In this document: positions 36,763-48,240 of the stretch, one piece after another
Position numbering within the stretch: position 1 is the first letter of the stretch
How the letters are laid out: every line of letters begins with the position of its first letter
DNA from: Epiperipatus broadwayi
Lineage: Eukaryota > Onychophora > Udeonychophora > Euonychophora > Peripatidae
DNA: 64,000 bases
Direction: 5' to 3'
Assembly (NCBI GenBank): GCA_028023455.1
Contig: JAQFVV010000023.1
Span: 1,194,501 to 1,258,500, forward strand
Made by a program: the position numbers and the translations under genes
Notes under the pieces: model-generated
Databases searched by the model: none
Seen by the model: the letters and a program-made list of their open reading frames with translations, nothing else
What the model was told of the DNA's origin: nothing

Positions 36763-37572
36763 GATACATAAATGTCATCACACTTATTGCTAACAAAGGT
36801 GAAGACCCAAAGGCACTATTTAGGCAAATTAAATAGCAGAGTGAATACATGGGATTATGATTCATTGTAAAAAGATTATGAAAATGTTTAGCAGATGATT
36901 TTAAAATCTATGATAAAAAAACAATAACATGAAAATATCCATTAATCAAAATATTAATTATAGTGTAATACAGGTAAAAATTGCTGTGAAAAATATGGAA
37001 TACATTTTTAGATGAAATTTTTTTTAAAAAGGTTAAAATTTTCAAACTGATATTTTCAGTAATAATCATGAATTAAAAATTTGAATACTGGAAGAAATTA
37101 TATAAAAAAATACTACTAATAGTTTGAATTATGATACTGATAATATGTTTTGAGAATATCATTGACAACAAGAAACCATGTGAATAGATAATCATATTAG
37201 ACTTGATCTTTTTCCAATGAATAAGATTAAGTTGAAATTGGCTTAAGTTTGGAAAATTATAAAGTGAACAAATTCATTAAAAAAAAGTGTAATCCTAAAA
37301 AAAAAAAAAAAAATTATAAAAAGATTAATCATCACGAATTTGAAAAATCAAACAGATGACAGTCAATATAGAGAAACGTTATTTACCAAGGATTAACATT
37401 AACTTGAGGACTTGTAATAAAATCAATAATAATAGAAATAATCAGTTCAATACTATTGATACTTTTCTGAAGAAAATTGGGGTTTCCTTTAAATGTATGA
37501 ATTTTGTTTAATTTATATAGTTATTAAATAATTTGCCTATTTTAAATAAGTAAATATTGTTTTCTTTTTCAG
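36763..37572. other. Upstream flank / probable intron before coding exon
   Basis: AT-rich with poly-A runs. It ends in a pyrimidine tract and AG (TTGTTTTCTTTTTCAG, ending 37572), a good 3' splice site. So at least one upstream non-coding exon probably lies before it, not identified here. Confidence 0.5.
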
Positions 37573-37594
37573 ACAGCAGTCCTTGAAATTCATA

Positions 37595-37849
37595 ATGTCT
37601 TCAGAAAAAGAAATGAAGGAAATTTATGATGAGCATTCTGCAATTAAGCATTCATTTAGTCATGAATACAATGAACATTCTCCTGTTCTTAAAGAATCTT
37701 GTTGGTCTAAGGTACCAAAACGTTATATTGTGGCTATCATGGCATTTCTTGGATTTTGTAATACATATGCTTTAAGAACCAATTTAAGTGTTGCTATTGT
37801 TGCTATGGTAAACAATCATACAATTATTAAAAATGGAACAATAATTAAG
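37595..37849 (+). CDS. First coding exon, SLC17-family (sialin / inorganic phosphate cotransporter-like) MFS transporter
   Basis: The only convincing host coding sequence. The exon runs from the AG at 37571-37572 to AAG|GTAAAT at 37849/37850. The ATG at 37595 opens 85 codons in phase 0. I prefer it to upstream in-frame TTG codons because it is the first ATG. Residues ~1-37 are hydrophilic and probably cytosolic. WSKVPKRYIVAIMAFLGF opens transmembrane helix 1. YALRTNLSVAIVAMVN is the signature just after it that is shared by sialin/SLC17 anion transporters (SLC17A5-like and insect Na/Pi cotransporter-like). NHTIIKNGT starts the long luminal/extracellular loop and has potential N-glycosylation sites. 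Family members are ~450-550 residues, so most of the gene lies outside the window or in distant exons. The substrate (sialic acid, glutamate, phosphate or urate) cannot be told from this exon. Confidence 0.85.
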
Positions 37850-38845
37850 GTAAATAATTTTTAAGATATATATATATGCATACACACATATATATCTATA
37901 ACAGTTAGAAACAGAGATACATGTAATAAACTTGTTTAATCAAATTAATGAAATGTATGAATAAATAAATGTATTATAGCCATTCATATTAATGCAATAC
38001 ACATGTATTGGTGGATTACAATATTTAAATTAAGAATGTATGATTCTACTCAAGAGGTTTAAAATAGATCAAAAATTTTTTGAAACATGTTATGCATCTC
38101 TTTTTAGACATTTAGACAAGCAATTAAATTCTATGAAACAAATTACTATATATTAGTGATTTGTTATATCTAAAGTTAAGAAACGTATAGTTAGCTATGT
38201 ACCAAATAATCAAATTAAAAAAATTTGACAAATCTGAATGAATTTTCTGTTGTAGAAGAAAATGCATTTAATGTCAAGTTAGCAGAGGCTATCTTTCTTT
38301 GCTTTGATATGGGTAACTTTTATAAATTTATTTATTTACACATTTATTTGTTTATATTAATGAATGTTATTACCAAAATACACCCATGCTCATATATATA
38401 AATTGTAATGGCAGAAATAAATCGACTGTGGCATCAAAAGCATATTCTAATTTGCAAAAATTTGTAAGTTGATAATAATGAACATCATGCAAGCTAGATG
38501 ATTTATTTGCAATAATATGGATGACACCTTTTTGCCTGGTTACAATGGTTTTATGGCTTATAGTAAATATGCAAGTACATGACATAAATGTTTAATGCAC
38601 ACCCAATCCAACATCTATCAGTGATACATTTTGCATTAATTTTAACATAAAATAGAGGCATAAAATAAAATTTTGATTGGCAACCGATAACAATATTAAC
38701 TTTATTATACATAACATACAAAATACCAAAGAAATAATAATAAAATAATAAATTAATACTTATATACTATTTCTTCACCATCAATAAAGGAATTTTATAA
38801 TCTTAAAAAAAAATTCACTTATGTTAAAATACAAACTTATGTAGT
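37850..38845. other. Intron 1 start of the SLC17-like gene
   Basis: Begins GTAAATAATT. AT-rich, with an (AT)n/(CA)n-like run at ~37865-37900. No further exon was recognised before the gypsy insertion at 38846. Confidence 0.6.
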
Positions 38846-39120
38846 TCTAAGGGTAACTGACAACACAAAAACAAACTATTAATACATCCTACCAAACCTA
38901 GCCCAGTTAAAATATAAGTGTAACTAATAAGTGATTAAATATATGCTATCTTTTCTTTTAACCATATCCATGCACACACAATAAATATTTACATCGTTAA
39001 ATATCAAAGTAAATAAATGTTGCAATAAACTAATTTTCTTTACTTAATAAAAAGCATAGAAGCCTATTTAATGAAAGGGAATAAAGTTAAACACTTTAAA
39101 GAAATTGTTTAAATATATAT
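38846..39120 (+). mobile_element. Left LTR, first part
   Basis: Aligns with 48241-48470: shared CAAACCTAGCCCAGTTAAAA, AATAAATATTTAC and AAACTAATTTTCTTT. Begins TCTAAGGG where the right LTR has TGTAAGGG. A perfect palindrome TGAAACAG-ATATA-CTGTTTCA (39121-39141) marks the start of the interruption. Confidence 0.8.
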
Positions 39121-40215
39121 TGAAACAGATATACTGTTTCACATATGTATTTAAAAGACCCCCCCTTCCAAATTAAAATGACATAGGTTAAATTTAAATC
39201 TGACTAGCAATATTTCAAAAATAAAAATAAAAAGACTAATTATACTAAATATTTTAAAGAAGAGGAAGAAATAATGAAATTTGACCACAATTGAAAATGA
39301 TGTTTTGGTCAAATTAAAAGTAAAATCAAACTTTTTAAAATGAGAAAAAAAGAAAAGCGAATACATTTATATTTGCAATTAAAGGTATAGGTCTTTCTTT
39401 ATTAATAATAATAAATTCAAAGTTAAAAATCATTTAAATAAAAATCTTTTTACTGCTTTCAGCTCATTCTATATTTCAGAAGAATAATTTGTAAAGCAGA
39501 ATAACTGTAGGTGTCAAGTCATTGCCACAAGCAAGAGAAAATTAATTAAAAATTTGAAAACACCTAGCCAGTTAAGTAAAAACAGTCTGTTCCCACCAAA
39601 GAACTGTCCAATGAACTGGGATTAATGGCACAAACATGGATGAAAAGACACTAAAAAGCAATTGGATTCAGCAGGCACATCTGAGGAATCTGTTCTGATA
39701 GAGAGAAAAGTATAAATAGGTTGGAGATTTCAGAAAAAAAAGACAATTTTATTTTTGAGAGAGACGACTGTTTGATTGTTATTCTATATTTCAAAATCAT
39801 GAAAGACAATTTTTTTATTAAGAATTTTGAGATTGCTAGAAAAGTGAATTGAACCATCAAGCAGCTCCATGAAGAATCAGTGTAATATGGGTGGTTAGCC
39901 CATTTTCTCTCTGTCCACTACCATGAAGTAAACCTCCAGGTGCCTGTCCAAGTCTTTAGTGCCATTCAAATTCAAGACCCCCCTCATTATTTTGAGAAAC
40001 AGCAATAAATGAAGACCTTAGTTAAAAGGTAAGCATTAGAAAATAATTCAATTATTAATTCTATAATAGTAATAATGTTTCATCTATCAATTATTAATTC
40101 TATAATAAGTTAACAATAGAAAATTAATGAAATAATATGACAACATTAATTGCATTATATGTTCAAAATTATAAATGTTCTACAAATATGGAATGGCTGA
40201 TAACAAACTTATGTG

Positions 40216-41460
40216 TAAAAATATAAGTCAGTGTTTGACTAAATAATAATTATCTACAAACATGAAATTGTTATATATCAGAATAATTAAACAAGGATGA
40301 TTTATAAATGTTCAAATGCTTACCCGAATAATCCACATCTGGATAAAAGGATAAAATCGATCTAAAAATATATTTGACTGAATAATAAATATCTATAATT
40401 AAATGATGATGATTTATAAATGTATAAATGCTTACCTGAATAGCCCACATCTGGATAAAATGATAAAATTGATCTAAAAATATACATCTATGTTTGACTG
40501 AATAATAAATATCTATAATTAAATGATGATGATTTATAAATGTTTAAATGCTACCTGAATAGTCCACATCTGGATAAAATGATAAAATCGATGTAAAAAT
40601 ATACATCTATGTTTGAATGAATAATAAATATCTACAGACTTGGAAGTACTATATATCAGAATAATTTAATGACGATGATTTATAAATGTTCAAATGCTTG
40701 CCTGAATAGCCCACATCTGGATAAAATGATAAATTTGATCTAAAAATATACATCTATGTTTGACGGAATAATAAATATCTATAGACTTGGAAATGCTATA
40801 TATCAGAATAATTAAACGATGATGATTTATAAATGTTTAAATGCTTACCTGAATAGTCCACATCTGGATAAAATGATAAAATTGATGTAAAAATATACAT
40901 CTATGTTTGACAATAATAAATATCTATAGACCTGGAAGTGCTATATATCAGAATAATTAAAAGATGATGATTTATAAATGTTTAAATGATTACCTGAAAT
41001 TGTTATATATTAGAATAATTAAAATGATGATGATTTATAAATGTTTAAATGCTTATCTGAATAATCCACATCTGGATAAAGTGATAAGATCTATTTCTAT
41101 GTTCAACTGAATAATAATTATCTACAAACATGAAATTGTGATATATCAGAATAATTAAATGATAATGATTTATAAATGTTTAAATGTTTGCCTGAATAAT
41201 ACACATCTGGATAAAGTGATAAGATCTATGTCTATGTTTGACAATAATAATTATCTACAAACATGAAATTGTGATATATCAGAAATGCCTGAATAATACA
41301 CATCTGGATAAAGTGATAAGATCTATGTCTATGTTTGACAATAATAATTATCTACAAACATGAAATTGTTATTAGAATAATTAAATGATAATGAATTATA
41401 AAGGCCTATATGCATATCTGAATAAACCACATCTGAATAAAGTGATAAAAGCTATGTATA
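40216..41460 (+). repeat. Satellite-like tandem array, ~115-150 bp units
   Basis: CACATCTGGATAAA (last copy CACATCTGAATAAA) recurs at about 40333, 40446, 40565, 40712, 40859, 41067, 41202, 41299 and 41428: nine units spaced 97 to 208 bp. Other shared blocks are GATGATTTATAAATG, TTTGACTGAATAATAA and CTATATATCAGAATAA. Units in the left half share a sub-variant (ATACATCTATGTTTG), units in the right half another (GATAAGATCTATG). This fits local duplication with indels. Confidence 0.9.
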
Positions 41461-41606
41461 TATATACTTGATAAAAAAGCTTTTTGACTTCTTCACACAA
41501 GATGAACTGAAATGAGCTTTTATTTTATACAAATGATGAACTCTATTGGAAGGACTTACCAATATTTATTGTTAATAAAATTGTTGTTATTAAAAATTAA
41601 TTTTAG

Positions 41607-41686
41607 TTGTTCAGTTCCATTTTGTATCACTAATCATTCATTACATCCTGCTCAGAAGAATCTCATGCCTCCTGAACCAGACAATG
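41607..41686 (+). other. Exon-like stretch, possible exon 2 of the transporter (doubtful)
   Basis: ATTTTAG|TTGTTC at its left and ACAATG|GTAAGT at its right look like good splice sites. One frame reads CSVPFCITNHSLHPAQKNL then PPEPDNG, which would suit the large luminal loop of a sialin-like protein. But that frame needs a phase-2 upstream exon while the exon at 37849 ends in phase 0. It also lies in sequence that splits a retrotransposon LTR. Either an intermediate exon is missing or the resemblance is chance. Confidence 0.2.
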
Positions 41687-41767
41687 GTAAGTAAAGTTGT
41701 GGTGAGATGGAAATCTAGTGGCACCATTTGGAAAACCAAACACATAAATTTCTAGATGCTACCAGTC

Positions 41768-41878
41768 TCTATGGCGCTACATCCTCTGATGAGCAGGAAA
41801 TATTGTTGTAAGTGGGGTGACATCTGCATTGGGGAATGCCAATCGATAGTTCCTTCCTGCAATATGCTCATCAGGAAA
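41768..41878. repeat. Fold-back around CCTGATGAGCA
   Basis: CCTCTGATGAGCAGGAAATA at 41771-41790 is mirrored by the complement of TGCAATATGCTCATCAGG at ~41859-41876. The flank holds CTAGATGCTACC. It is related in look to the Penelope-type tails but lacks a stem II next to CTGATGA, so no ribozyme is called. Confidence 0.5.
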
Positions 41879-41929
41879 TAAAACTAACCAAGAAGTGGGG
41901 TTGGTTCTTGTCTGGTTACAATATGTATA

Positions 41930-43986
41930 CTAATAGTAGACTAATGATCAACTTATTGTATGTCATGAATTGAGACAGACACTAAGTAAGCATAGTCATG
42001 ACCCAATGTCAAGCTAATCACTAAGCAACCAAGTATGGAAAATAAAATTAGAATTCAATCATGTAATTCTCATTTAAATTAACTACTACCAAGGTAATTT
42101 ATGCAACAATAGGCAACTGCAACAATGTTGAAAGAAATGGCAAAGTTAGTTTACCAAACACAGGAAATTAAGCTCAGTATAAAAGCAAACAGAGTTCATT
42201 TCCATTGTCTTCTCTTTTTTTTTTTTATAAATGCATTAACCATAGAAATCAATAGTGTAAGACTGAATTTTTCAAATTAAAGGAAAATGGATGTCTTGGT
42301 CGAATATTCTGACTTGCAGATAGAAGTTTATTAGCATAAAACCATAATAAATTTAAATCAACATTTGAATTAAGAGAAAGTTGATAAATTTGTATAGCTT
42401 AATAAAGTAAATGGATTGTTTTCAAATTGATATCAGAGAAATAATATTATTTGAACATGAACAGAAAAGGAATAAAACATCATCAGCAATTAAACAGAAT
42501 GAAGAAGTAATTTCTATTGCCCATAAAGCCACTAAATGCCCAAACCACAAAAAGTGAAAATTTAATTCTATTATAAATTGCTGTACAATGTATTCTGGCT
42601 AAATTAATATTGGCATAGGAGTGAGTGCCATTATCCCAAAGTGCAAAGAGATCATTTACTTACTCATGAAATGCATAATGGAACATCAGTTGTCCTATGC
42701 CAAATGTGTACATGGATCAAGAGGAAGAGCTACTGGAGAGAATTGACACAATGTTATTGTGATTGAATTATGTAAGGATTCCAACTCAAGGAGAGTGGTC
42801 AAAAAGGAGATAGATTGTATCCCTAAAGACATTGTTGTCAAACTCATGAACATTAAATAAAATGATTTAATGAAGCTTTGATTTTGTTATGTATTCTTAC
42901 CATATATTTATAAAATTCTTTTTTTTTAATTTTATTTCCACACTTGGAAGGTAAATGTTTATAACTTGGAAGAGTCCATTATAAGTGGATGCAACAAAAA
43001 GAAGGGGGAATCATTAAGTTAGATGATTTTTTTTTGTTTATGTTTTAAATAAAGTTTAGATCGGCTTTCTGTAGCGACTTAACATTACTCATCATAATAT
43101 GGGATACGGTAAGATCTTTAATGTTATTCCATATTAATTGCATACACTTATTACAGGACAGGGTTTACATTATTTGTTTGCTGTTAACTAATAATCATTA
43201 TATGTTTATTTTTTTAGTGTAAATGATTAATATTCTTGTACAAATGCTCTTTTCTGTCAACAGTAGAGAATAATTAGAGTGATCCCCTAGAAGATCAAAC
43301 ACTGTTAATATTAAATTAGTTAGCTCCATGATCATTTTAATAATAATTTTTTTTTTGACTTTGTAAATAATTTTGCGTCACGTCATGTATTTGTACCTTC
43401 GGATCAGGGTATGGAATCACAAATATATTCAATTATTGATATGGTAGAAATCCATTCTTTGCACATATAATTATACTGTTTTATCTTGTTGAAGAGTTTT
43501 AAATTTTTTTTATCATGTTATTTAGTAAATGTTGTAGAATTTATTCATATTAAACTAGTTTCTAGTTTATTAAAATCATCTTGCATTCACAAATCCACCA
43601 GTAATCTATGAAATGTACTTACACATGCTTATATATTAATACTGAAATATGCTTGGGTGAAAATTTAAATCGATTTTGTAAATTATATAGAGGTGCTGCA
43701 GTGGTTAACCTATCTAAATTCATCCCTGAAGAGAGTAAAAAGGCTGAATTTTCCCTGAGCTTGAATACTGAGACATAACAATCAGAAAGGAGTGACATGT
43801 AGATGAACTAGCCCAAATTGCATCCATATTTAATGAATAAATCCAGAGCTAGTCCATTGGAGATAGATATGATCATAGGTTATTTATTTCAGCACAACAT
43901 TGACAGCATCCTACCAGAAGAACCTAGGTCCAACTGCAGTGAGATGCACTCTGCCTTTATTAAGTATAAACACCTGGTCCATTACA
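41930..43986 (+). mobile_element. Left LTR, second part
   Basis: Aligns nearly end to end with 48487-50582: GACTAATGATCAAC, GCTAATCACTAAG, GATATCAGAGAAATAATA, ACAATGTATTCTGGCTAAAT, TCTTTTCTGTCAACAGTAG, GATATGGTAGAAATCCAT and others. Ends CCATTACA, like the right copy's CTCGTTACA. Substitutions and small indels are frequent, so the insertion is not recent. Confidence 0.9.
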
Positions 43987-43988
43987 TC

Positions 43989-44005
43989 TGGTAGCCAAAC
44001 TTTAG
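43989..44005 (+). other. Primer-binding site
   Basis: TGGTAGCCAAACTTTAG starts two bases after the LTR end ...TTACA. A TGG start two bases inside the LTR is the usual tRNA primer site. The related element at 55.6 kb has TGG at the same two-base offset. The primer tRNA was not identified. Confidence 0.6.
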
Positions 44006-44546
44006 TAGTATGAAACAGGAAATTTCTAGGGAGGTTCAGCCATTGGACTGGAAATTTAAAACATATTCTTTTGCCAAATATCCATAATAAGAAACCTTAA
44101 TGAATTTATGTGCATAATGCACACATTTACAAAAGAGTGAACCTCGTGTATTTAAATCACTCCCAAGTGAATGAAAATTAAGTTGAAAAGGTGGAATAAT
44201 AAACTGAGATCAATAATAAATAAATATTAATGAATAAACAAAAATTGAAATAGATGAGCTAAAAATTAGGCATTAAAAGGAACATTCACAAAAACAAAAA
44301 GAAGAAAAGTTAAACATAAGCACTAAATAGTGAGGAGTGGTAAAAGACCTTATGGCATATATCCATTTGTATCTTCAAATGAAGAATTAACTTTGTACTT
44401 AACTATATAAAGGAAATCTAATGATAACCAGGAGTGGAAGATATTTAGTGTGGTTGTGAAACATTTTGAAAAAAAAAACCCAAAGTATTAATGATAGTCA
44501 AGTGTAAGATGCTACTATTAGCAGTGGGAAGAATCTTCCCATATTC

Positions 44547-45140
44547 AGGTACCTGGGAGGTCTGTGACCAAGATTAGTAACCCTTCACATGTCACAGACC
44601 AAGTGACACTTCATACCCAAGAAGCACTTAACAATATGGCTCAAGTATCTGATACTGGAATAGCACAGTCTATGGAAGATAAGATGATTGTGGTACTAAT
44701 GCTCCAAATGATCATGGAAATGAACCAAAATTTGAAAGCATATTCAGGTACCTGGGAGGTCTGTGACCAAGATTAGTAACTCTTCACATGCCACAGACCA
44801 AGTGACACTTCATACCCAAGAAGCACTTAACAATATGGCTCAAGTATCTGATACTGGAATAGCACAGTCTATGGAAGATAAGATGATTGTGGTACTAATG
44901 CTCCAAATGATTATGGAAATGAACCAAAATTTGAAAGCATAGTCAGTACCTGGGAGGTCTGTGACCAAGATTAGTAACTCTTCACATGTCACAGACCAAG
45001 TGACACTTCATACCCAAGAAGCACTTAATATGGCTCAAGTATCTGATACTGGAATAGCACAGTCTATGGAAGATAAGATGATTGTGGTACTAATGCTCCA
45101 AATGATTTATGGAAATGAACCAAAATTTGAAAGCAAAATT
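44547..45140 (+). repeat. Three tandem copies of a ~199-bp gag segment
   Basis: ACCTGGGAGGTCTGTGACC begins units at 44551, 44750 and 44948 (spacings 199 and 198). Units are >95% alike by eye. Each encodes SHVTDQVTLHTQEALN ... SMEDKMIVVLMLQMI. Because 199 is not a multiple of three, the reading frame shifts at each junction, so the expansion happened after, or along with, loss of function. Confidence 0.9.
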
Positions 45141-46970
45141 GGACAGCAACCTAAGCAGTAAAAAAGAAGAAATAAACAATAAAAAGAGCAATATGAGAGC
45201 AAAGATGGATGGCATGAAAGAAGAAATAAAACACGAATAATATGAAGAAACAATCTGAAAATGGAAATGAAAGATGTAGAAACTAGACTGTCCACAGACA
45301 TGAAACAACTGTCCATAAATCTAAGTAATGTCCAGAGGGATAATACTGAACTGAAGCAGGCAGTAGAGGAAATGAGAAGAAAACGCGATGAGAAGGATGC
45401 ACAATGTTAACAATGATTTGAGGAGTTTAAGTGTAGCTTCATTAGTCAATTAGACCTTAGGTGCAAAGAGGTATACTGAAACCATAGAACATTTAGGGAT
45501 GAGGTATGCACAGACCAAGAAAAACATTCAAGTCAAAGTCCAGAGAGAATTCCATAACATCCACACAAAGGTTGACCCAACTTTGTACATGACAAAACAT
45601 CAAATCTGGAATGTGTAACAAAACCTTAGAGATCATGGCCCATAATTTAGGGTGTCTGGAGGACAAAATGGCCTCTACTGAAAAGAAACAACCTTGAATA
45701 AAGCAACTTTGGAGATAGAAAATGCAGATGAGACACATGATCAAATTGGCTATATGCATGAAGCCATCAGCCAAAGATTAGTACTTATTGAATCCCAGAT
45801 ATGCCAGAAAACAGAAGCCATTGGCATGTGATAAGCTGAGATGGGCCAAAGGACCCAGAATAATAAGGGAAAATGGAAAAATGCAGGAACAATCTAAAGA
45901 TTGCCATCAAAGATTAATATGATAAGTGATCCCTGTTTGGAACCTACTATCCCACATCAGTCAATGTCCAGATATATTATCCTCTCAATTTTAACTTGGA
46001 AGGGATCAGCCCAAGTACATATCAAACTAATCCAGATATACAAATATCAATCCCACAAATAAACTCCATGGAGACAAATAGAATGTATAGCCATCTAAGC
46101 CAGATCATTGCAATCAACCAATTTGTGAGACTCAAGATCTTTAAGGTGTCAGCCAGTAAAACCCCTATTGAGCACCTTAAAAGTCTTAACCTCTACATCT
46201 GTGAATTGCAATTTATCAAAAGGTGAAAAGTTAATCATCATGTACAGCCACCATCAAGGGGATATTTAATGTGGTAGGAATCATTATTTCAAGCCTCCTT
46301 TGCTTTTGATGATTATCAGACCTTATTGATCAAGAATTTATGGAACAGAGACAAGCAAGAAGTCCTACTCTACCAATTGCTCCAGGAAAAATACTGACCA
46401 ATACCAGGGGAAATGTTAACCAAATTCTTTTGCCTGCAGGTCACTAATCTAAGGACATCAATTGCATACCACCTGAGAACAAAATAATTAGAATAATTAA
46501 GAGGAATTTACCCCTTAGGATTGAACAGTCACTTTTGTGCATGAATGGTAAAAGCATTGAACAAGTTGTTGAATTATTAAACAGCATCAATTTAAACAAT
46601 ACTAATCTGTCCACTAGAGCTCCTGAAAAAAGAAAAGAAGTAGCAATTTTTAACACCATATTTTATAAGAAAAGGAAGAACAATAATGACCCAAGTTATT
46701 GGAAAGGGAAATCACTATAGGAATTTTCCCACATGCTTGGTCACCCAAAAAAACCAAAACAACAAGAATAAAACTGGGACAGGTCCTCCCAATAGACCAG
46801 GGAAATCCCCAAAATCAGGGTGCAATAACCAAGCACCCAAGGTCTAACAGAAATCAACCTAGAATGGTACTTGAAGCCATGTTCATCATCTCAAGAAACC
46901 AAAGGGATAATGAGGAGTGTAGCCATGAGAAGACAAAGCAACTAATTTCATTTTACAAAGTTGCCCCATG
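44548..46970 (+). pseudogene. Ty3/gypsy gag (coiled-coil type), broken
   Basis: After the triplicated N-terminal segment, the frame reads LKAKLDSNLSSKKEEINN, RAKMDGMKEEIKH, DVETRLSTDMKQLSINLSN and ELKQAVEEMRRKRDEKDAQ: a long charged heptad-like coiled coil, common at the start of arthropod gypsy gag proteins. A capsid-like part lies at ~45960-46620 (EQVVELLNSINLNNTNLST near its end). At ~46685-46760 a decayed CCHC-like knuckle (GKGNHYRNFP) is followed by a basic, Asn/Lys-rich tail. Multiple stops. Gag identity is inferred from position before the protease and after the primer-binding site. Confidence 0.65.
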
Positions 46971-46974
46971 ATAG

Positions 46975-47290
46975 AGATTTTGTTTGAGTGTTTACTGATT
47001 AAAGCTTTGTTAGATTCTGGTAGCCAGATATCAGTGGTGTCAAATACATTCTACCAAAAAATCCCAGCATCAAAATCCTGCCACTGAAATCGATTCAAGT
47101 TATCATGGCTAACTATAGGAAGGCTAACGTAGCACAGAAACATGTGGATTGAAATGAAATAAGCCAGTGTTTCTCATAAGGCATGGCATAATATATGAGG
47201 TCATCTTAGGGGATGACTTTCTACACATGAATGATTGCACTATTTATTTTTTGATTGGACAGTTAGGGTGAACAATGAGATCTTGCAGAA
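46975..47290 (+). pseudogene. Retropepsin (aspartic protease) remnant
   Basis: LIKALLDSGSQISVVSNTF (~46995-47050) carries the DSG active site in the hydrophobic-LLDSGS context of retroelement proteases. EVILGDDFLHMNDCTI (~47195-47245) matches the C-terminal substrate-pocket block (G-D-D/N-F-L). Frame breaks lie between the two. Length is normal (~100 codons). Confidence 0.8.
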
Positions 47291-47329
47291 AATATCAACC
47301 CATGGTTACACCCATTGAAAGAGGCATAG

Positions 47330-47650
47330 AAAAAAACAAAAAGTGTATGAGCAGCTCATGAATAGGGCTGGTCAAAGAAATAAAAACAAGAAGAGAATCC
47401 CATATAAAATTTAAAATAGGAGACAATATTTATAATGACTCCTCACATCAGTAAACAACAACAAAACAAGTACCATAAGTTTTGCCACCAATATGTAGGA
47501 CCATTTACCATTGCAAAACAATCAGGTCCAAGCATGTTCTAGATAGAAGAAGAGATTAGGGGCACATATAATGCCCACATTTTGAAGCCATACTTTAGAA
47601 ATCCAAATGACTACATAATTGCTATACATAGCTTGCATGCCAGCTAAAGA
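47330..47650 (+). pseudogene. Integrase C-terminal tail, joined directly after protease
   Basis: KIGDNIYNDSS, then YVGPFTIAKQSGP and HILKPYFRNPNDYI: the SH3-like integrase end of Ty3/gypsy (GD..., GP...I, LKPYF). It lies only ~50 bp after the protease block, so RT, RNase H and the integrase core are deleted. Confidence 0.8.
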
Positions 47651-47729
47651 TAATAAGAAGTGATAATTAAAACAATGAAGAAAAGAGATGACATCAAAAG
47701 AATAAGAACAAAAATTTTGATGAGGGTAT

Positions 47730-47791
47730 ACCCAAGTAAGTGCATAAAAATAAATAGTGTACCCAAGTAAGTGCATAAAAATAAATAGTGT
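47730..47791. repeat. 31-bp perfect tandem duplication
   Basis: ACCCAAGTAAGTGCATAAAA and the following 11 bases occur twice back to back (47730-47760 and 47761-47791). Located between the integrase tail and the right LTR. Confidence 0.9.
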
Positions 47792-48240
47792 TACTTTGGA
47801 ATGCAGGAGTTGATTCATACTGAATGATGGATGCTCCAATATTTCATTTATATCTTCAAAAAAATCCAGTAAGTCTCAAAAGGGGAGCAGGATGAAGGCT
47901 AACAAATAAGATTATGGGCTATCTACAATAAAGACACATTACCAGTTTGCGTCTGCAATAGAGACCAATTACTGGTAAAGTTCAAACCATAAGACCATCA
48001 AAAAGGAAAAAACTTATGTCTAAATCCCACTTTAATATGATGATGCTTAATAAATTAAGAAATTAAGAGGAAATATAAATATAATTGAGGAAGTATCAGA
48101 AATTAGAAGACATAAGCTTCACAACTCTTTTTTTTAGAAAAAAAATAGAGAATCCAAAGTTAAATGCATACCTACAATTATTTAAGTATTAAAATTTTTG
48201 ATTGCATCTTAAAATTTTAACCCTGTAAGAGCCAGGAAGT

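Larger units (their letters stand above)
39121..41929. mobile_element. 2.8-kb insertion splitting the left LTR
   Basis: Absent from the right LTR, where 48471 joins 48490 through an (AT)n tract. Contains a GC-richer patch (39840-40010), the tandem array 40216-41460, an exon-like stretch (41607-41686) and a fold-back (41768-41878). No transposase or RT was recognised. The nature of the inserted element is unknown. Confidence 0.65.

Noticed and set aside
39840-40010. GC-richer patch; minus strand reads KDLDRHLEVYFMVVDREKMG
   Set aside because: Looks like the untranslated tail of some retroelement, but I cannot name the family and the frame is immediately closed by stops.
40216-41460. Regular repeats that might suggest a CRISPR-like array
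   Set aside because: Eukaryotic context, repeats of 100-200 bp with repeated (not unique) spacers; it is a satellite/minisatellite.
41771-41795. CTGATGA followed by GAAA, hammerhead-like
   Set aside because: Only four bases separate the two core strings and they cannot form a stem II; the flanks do not build stem I. Kept only as a fold-back.
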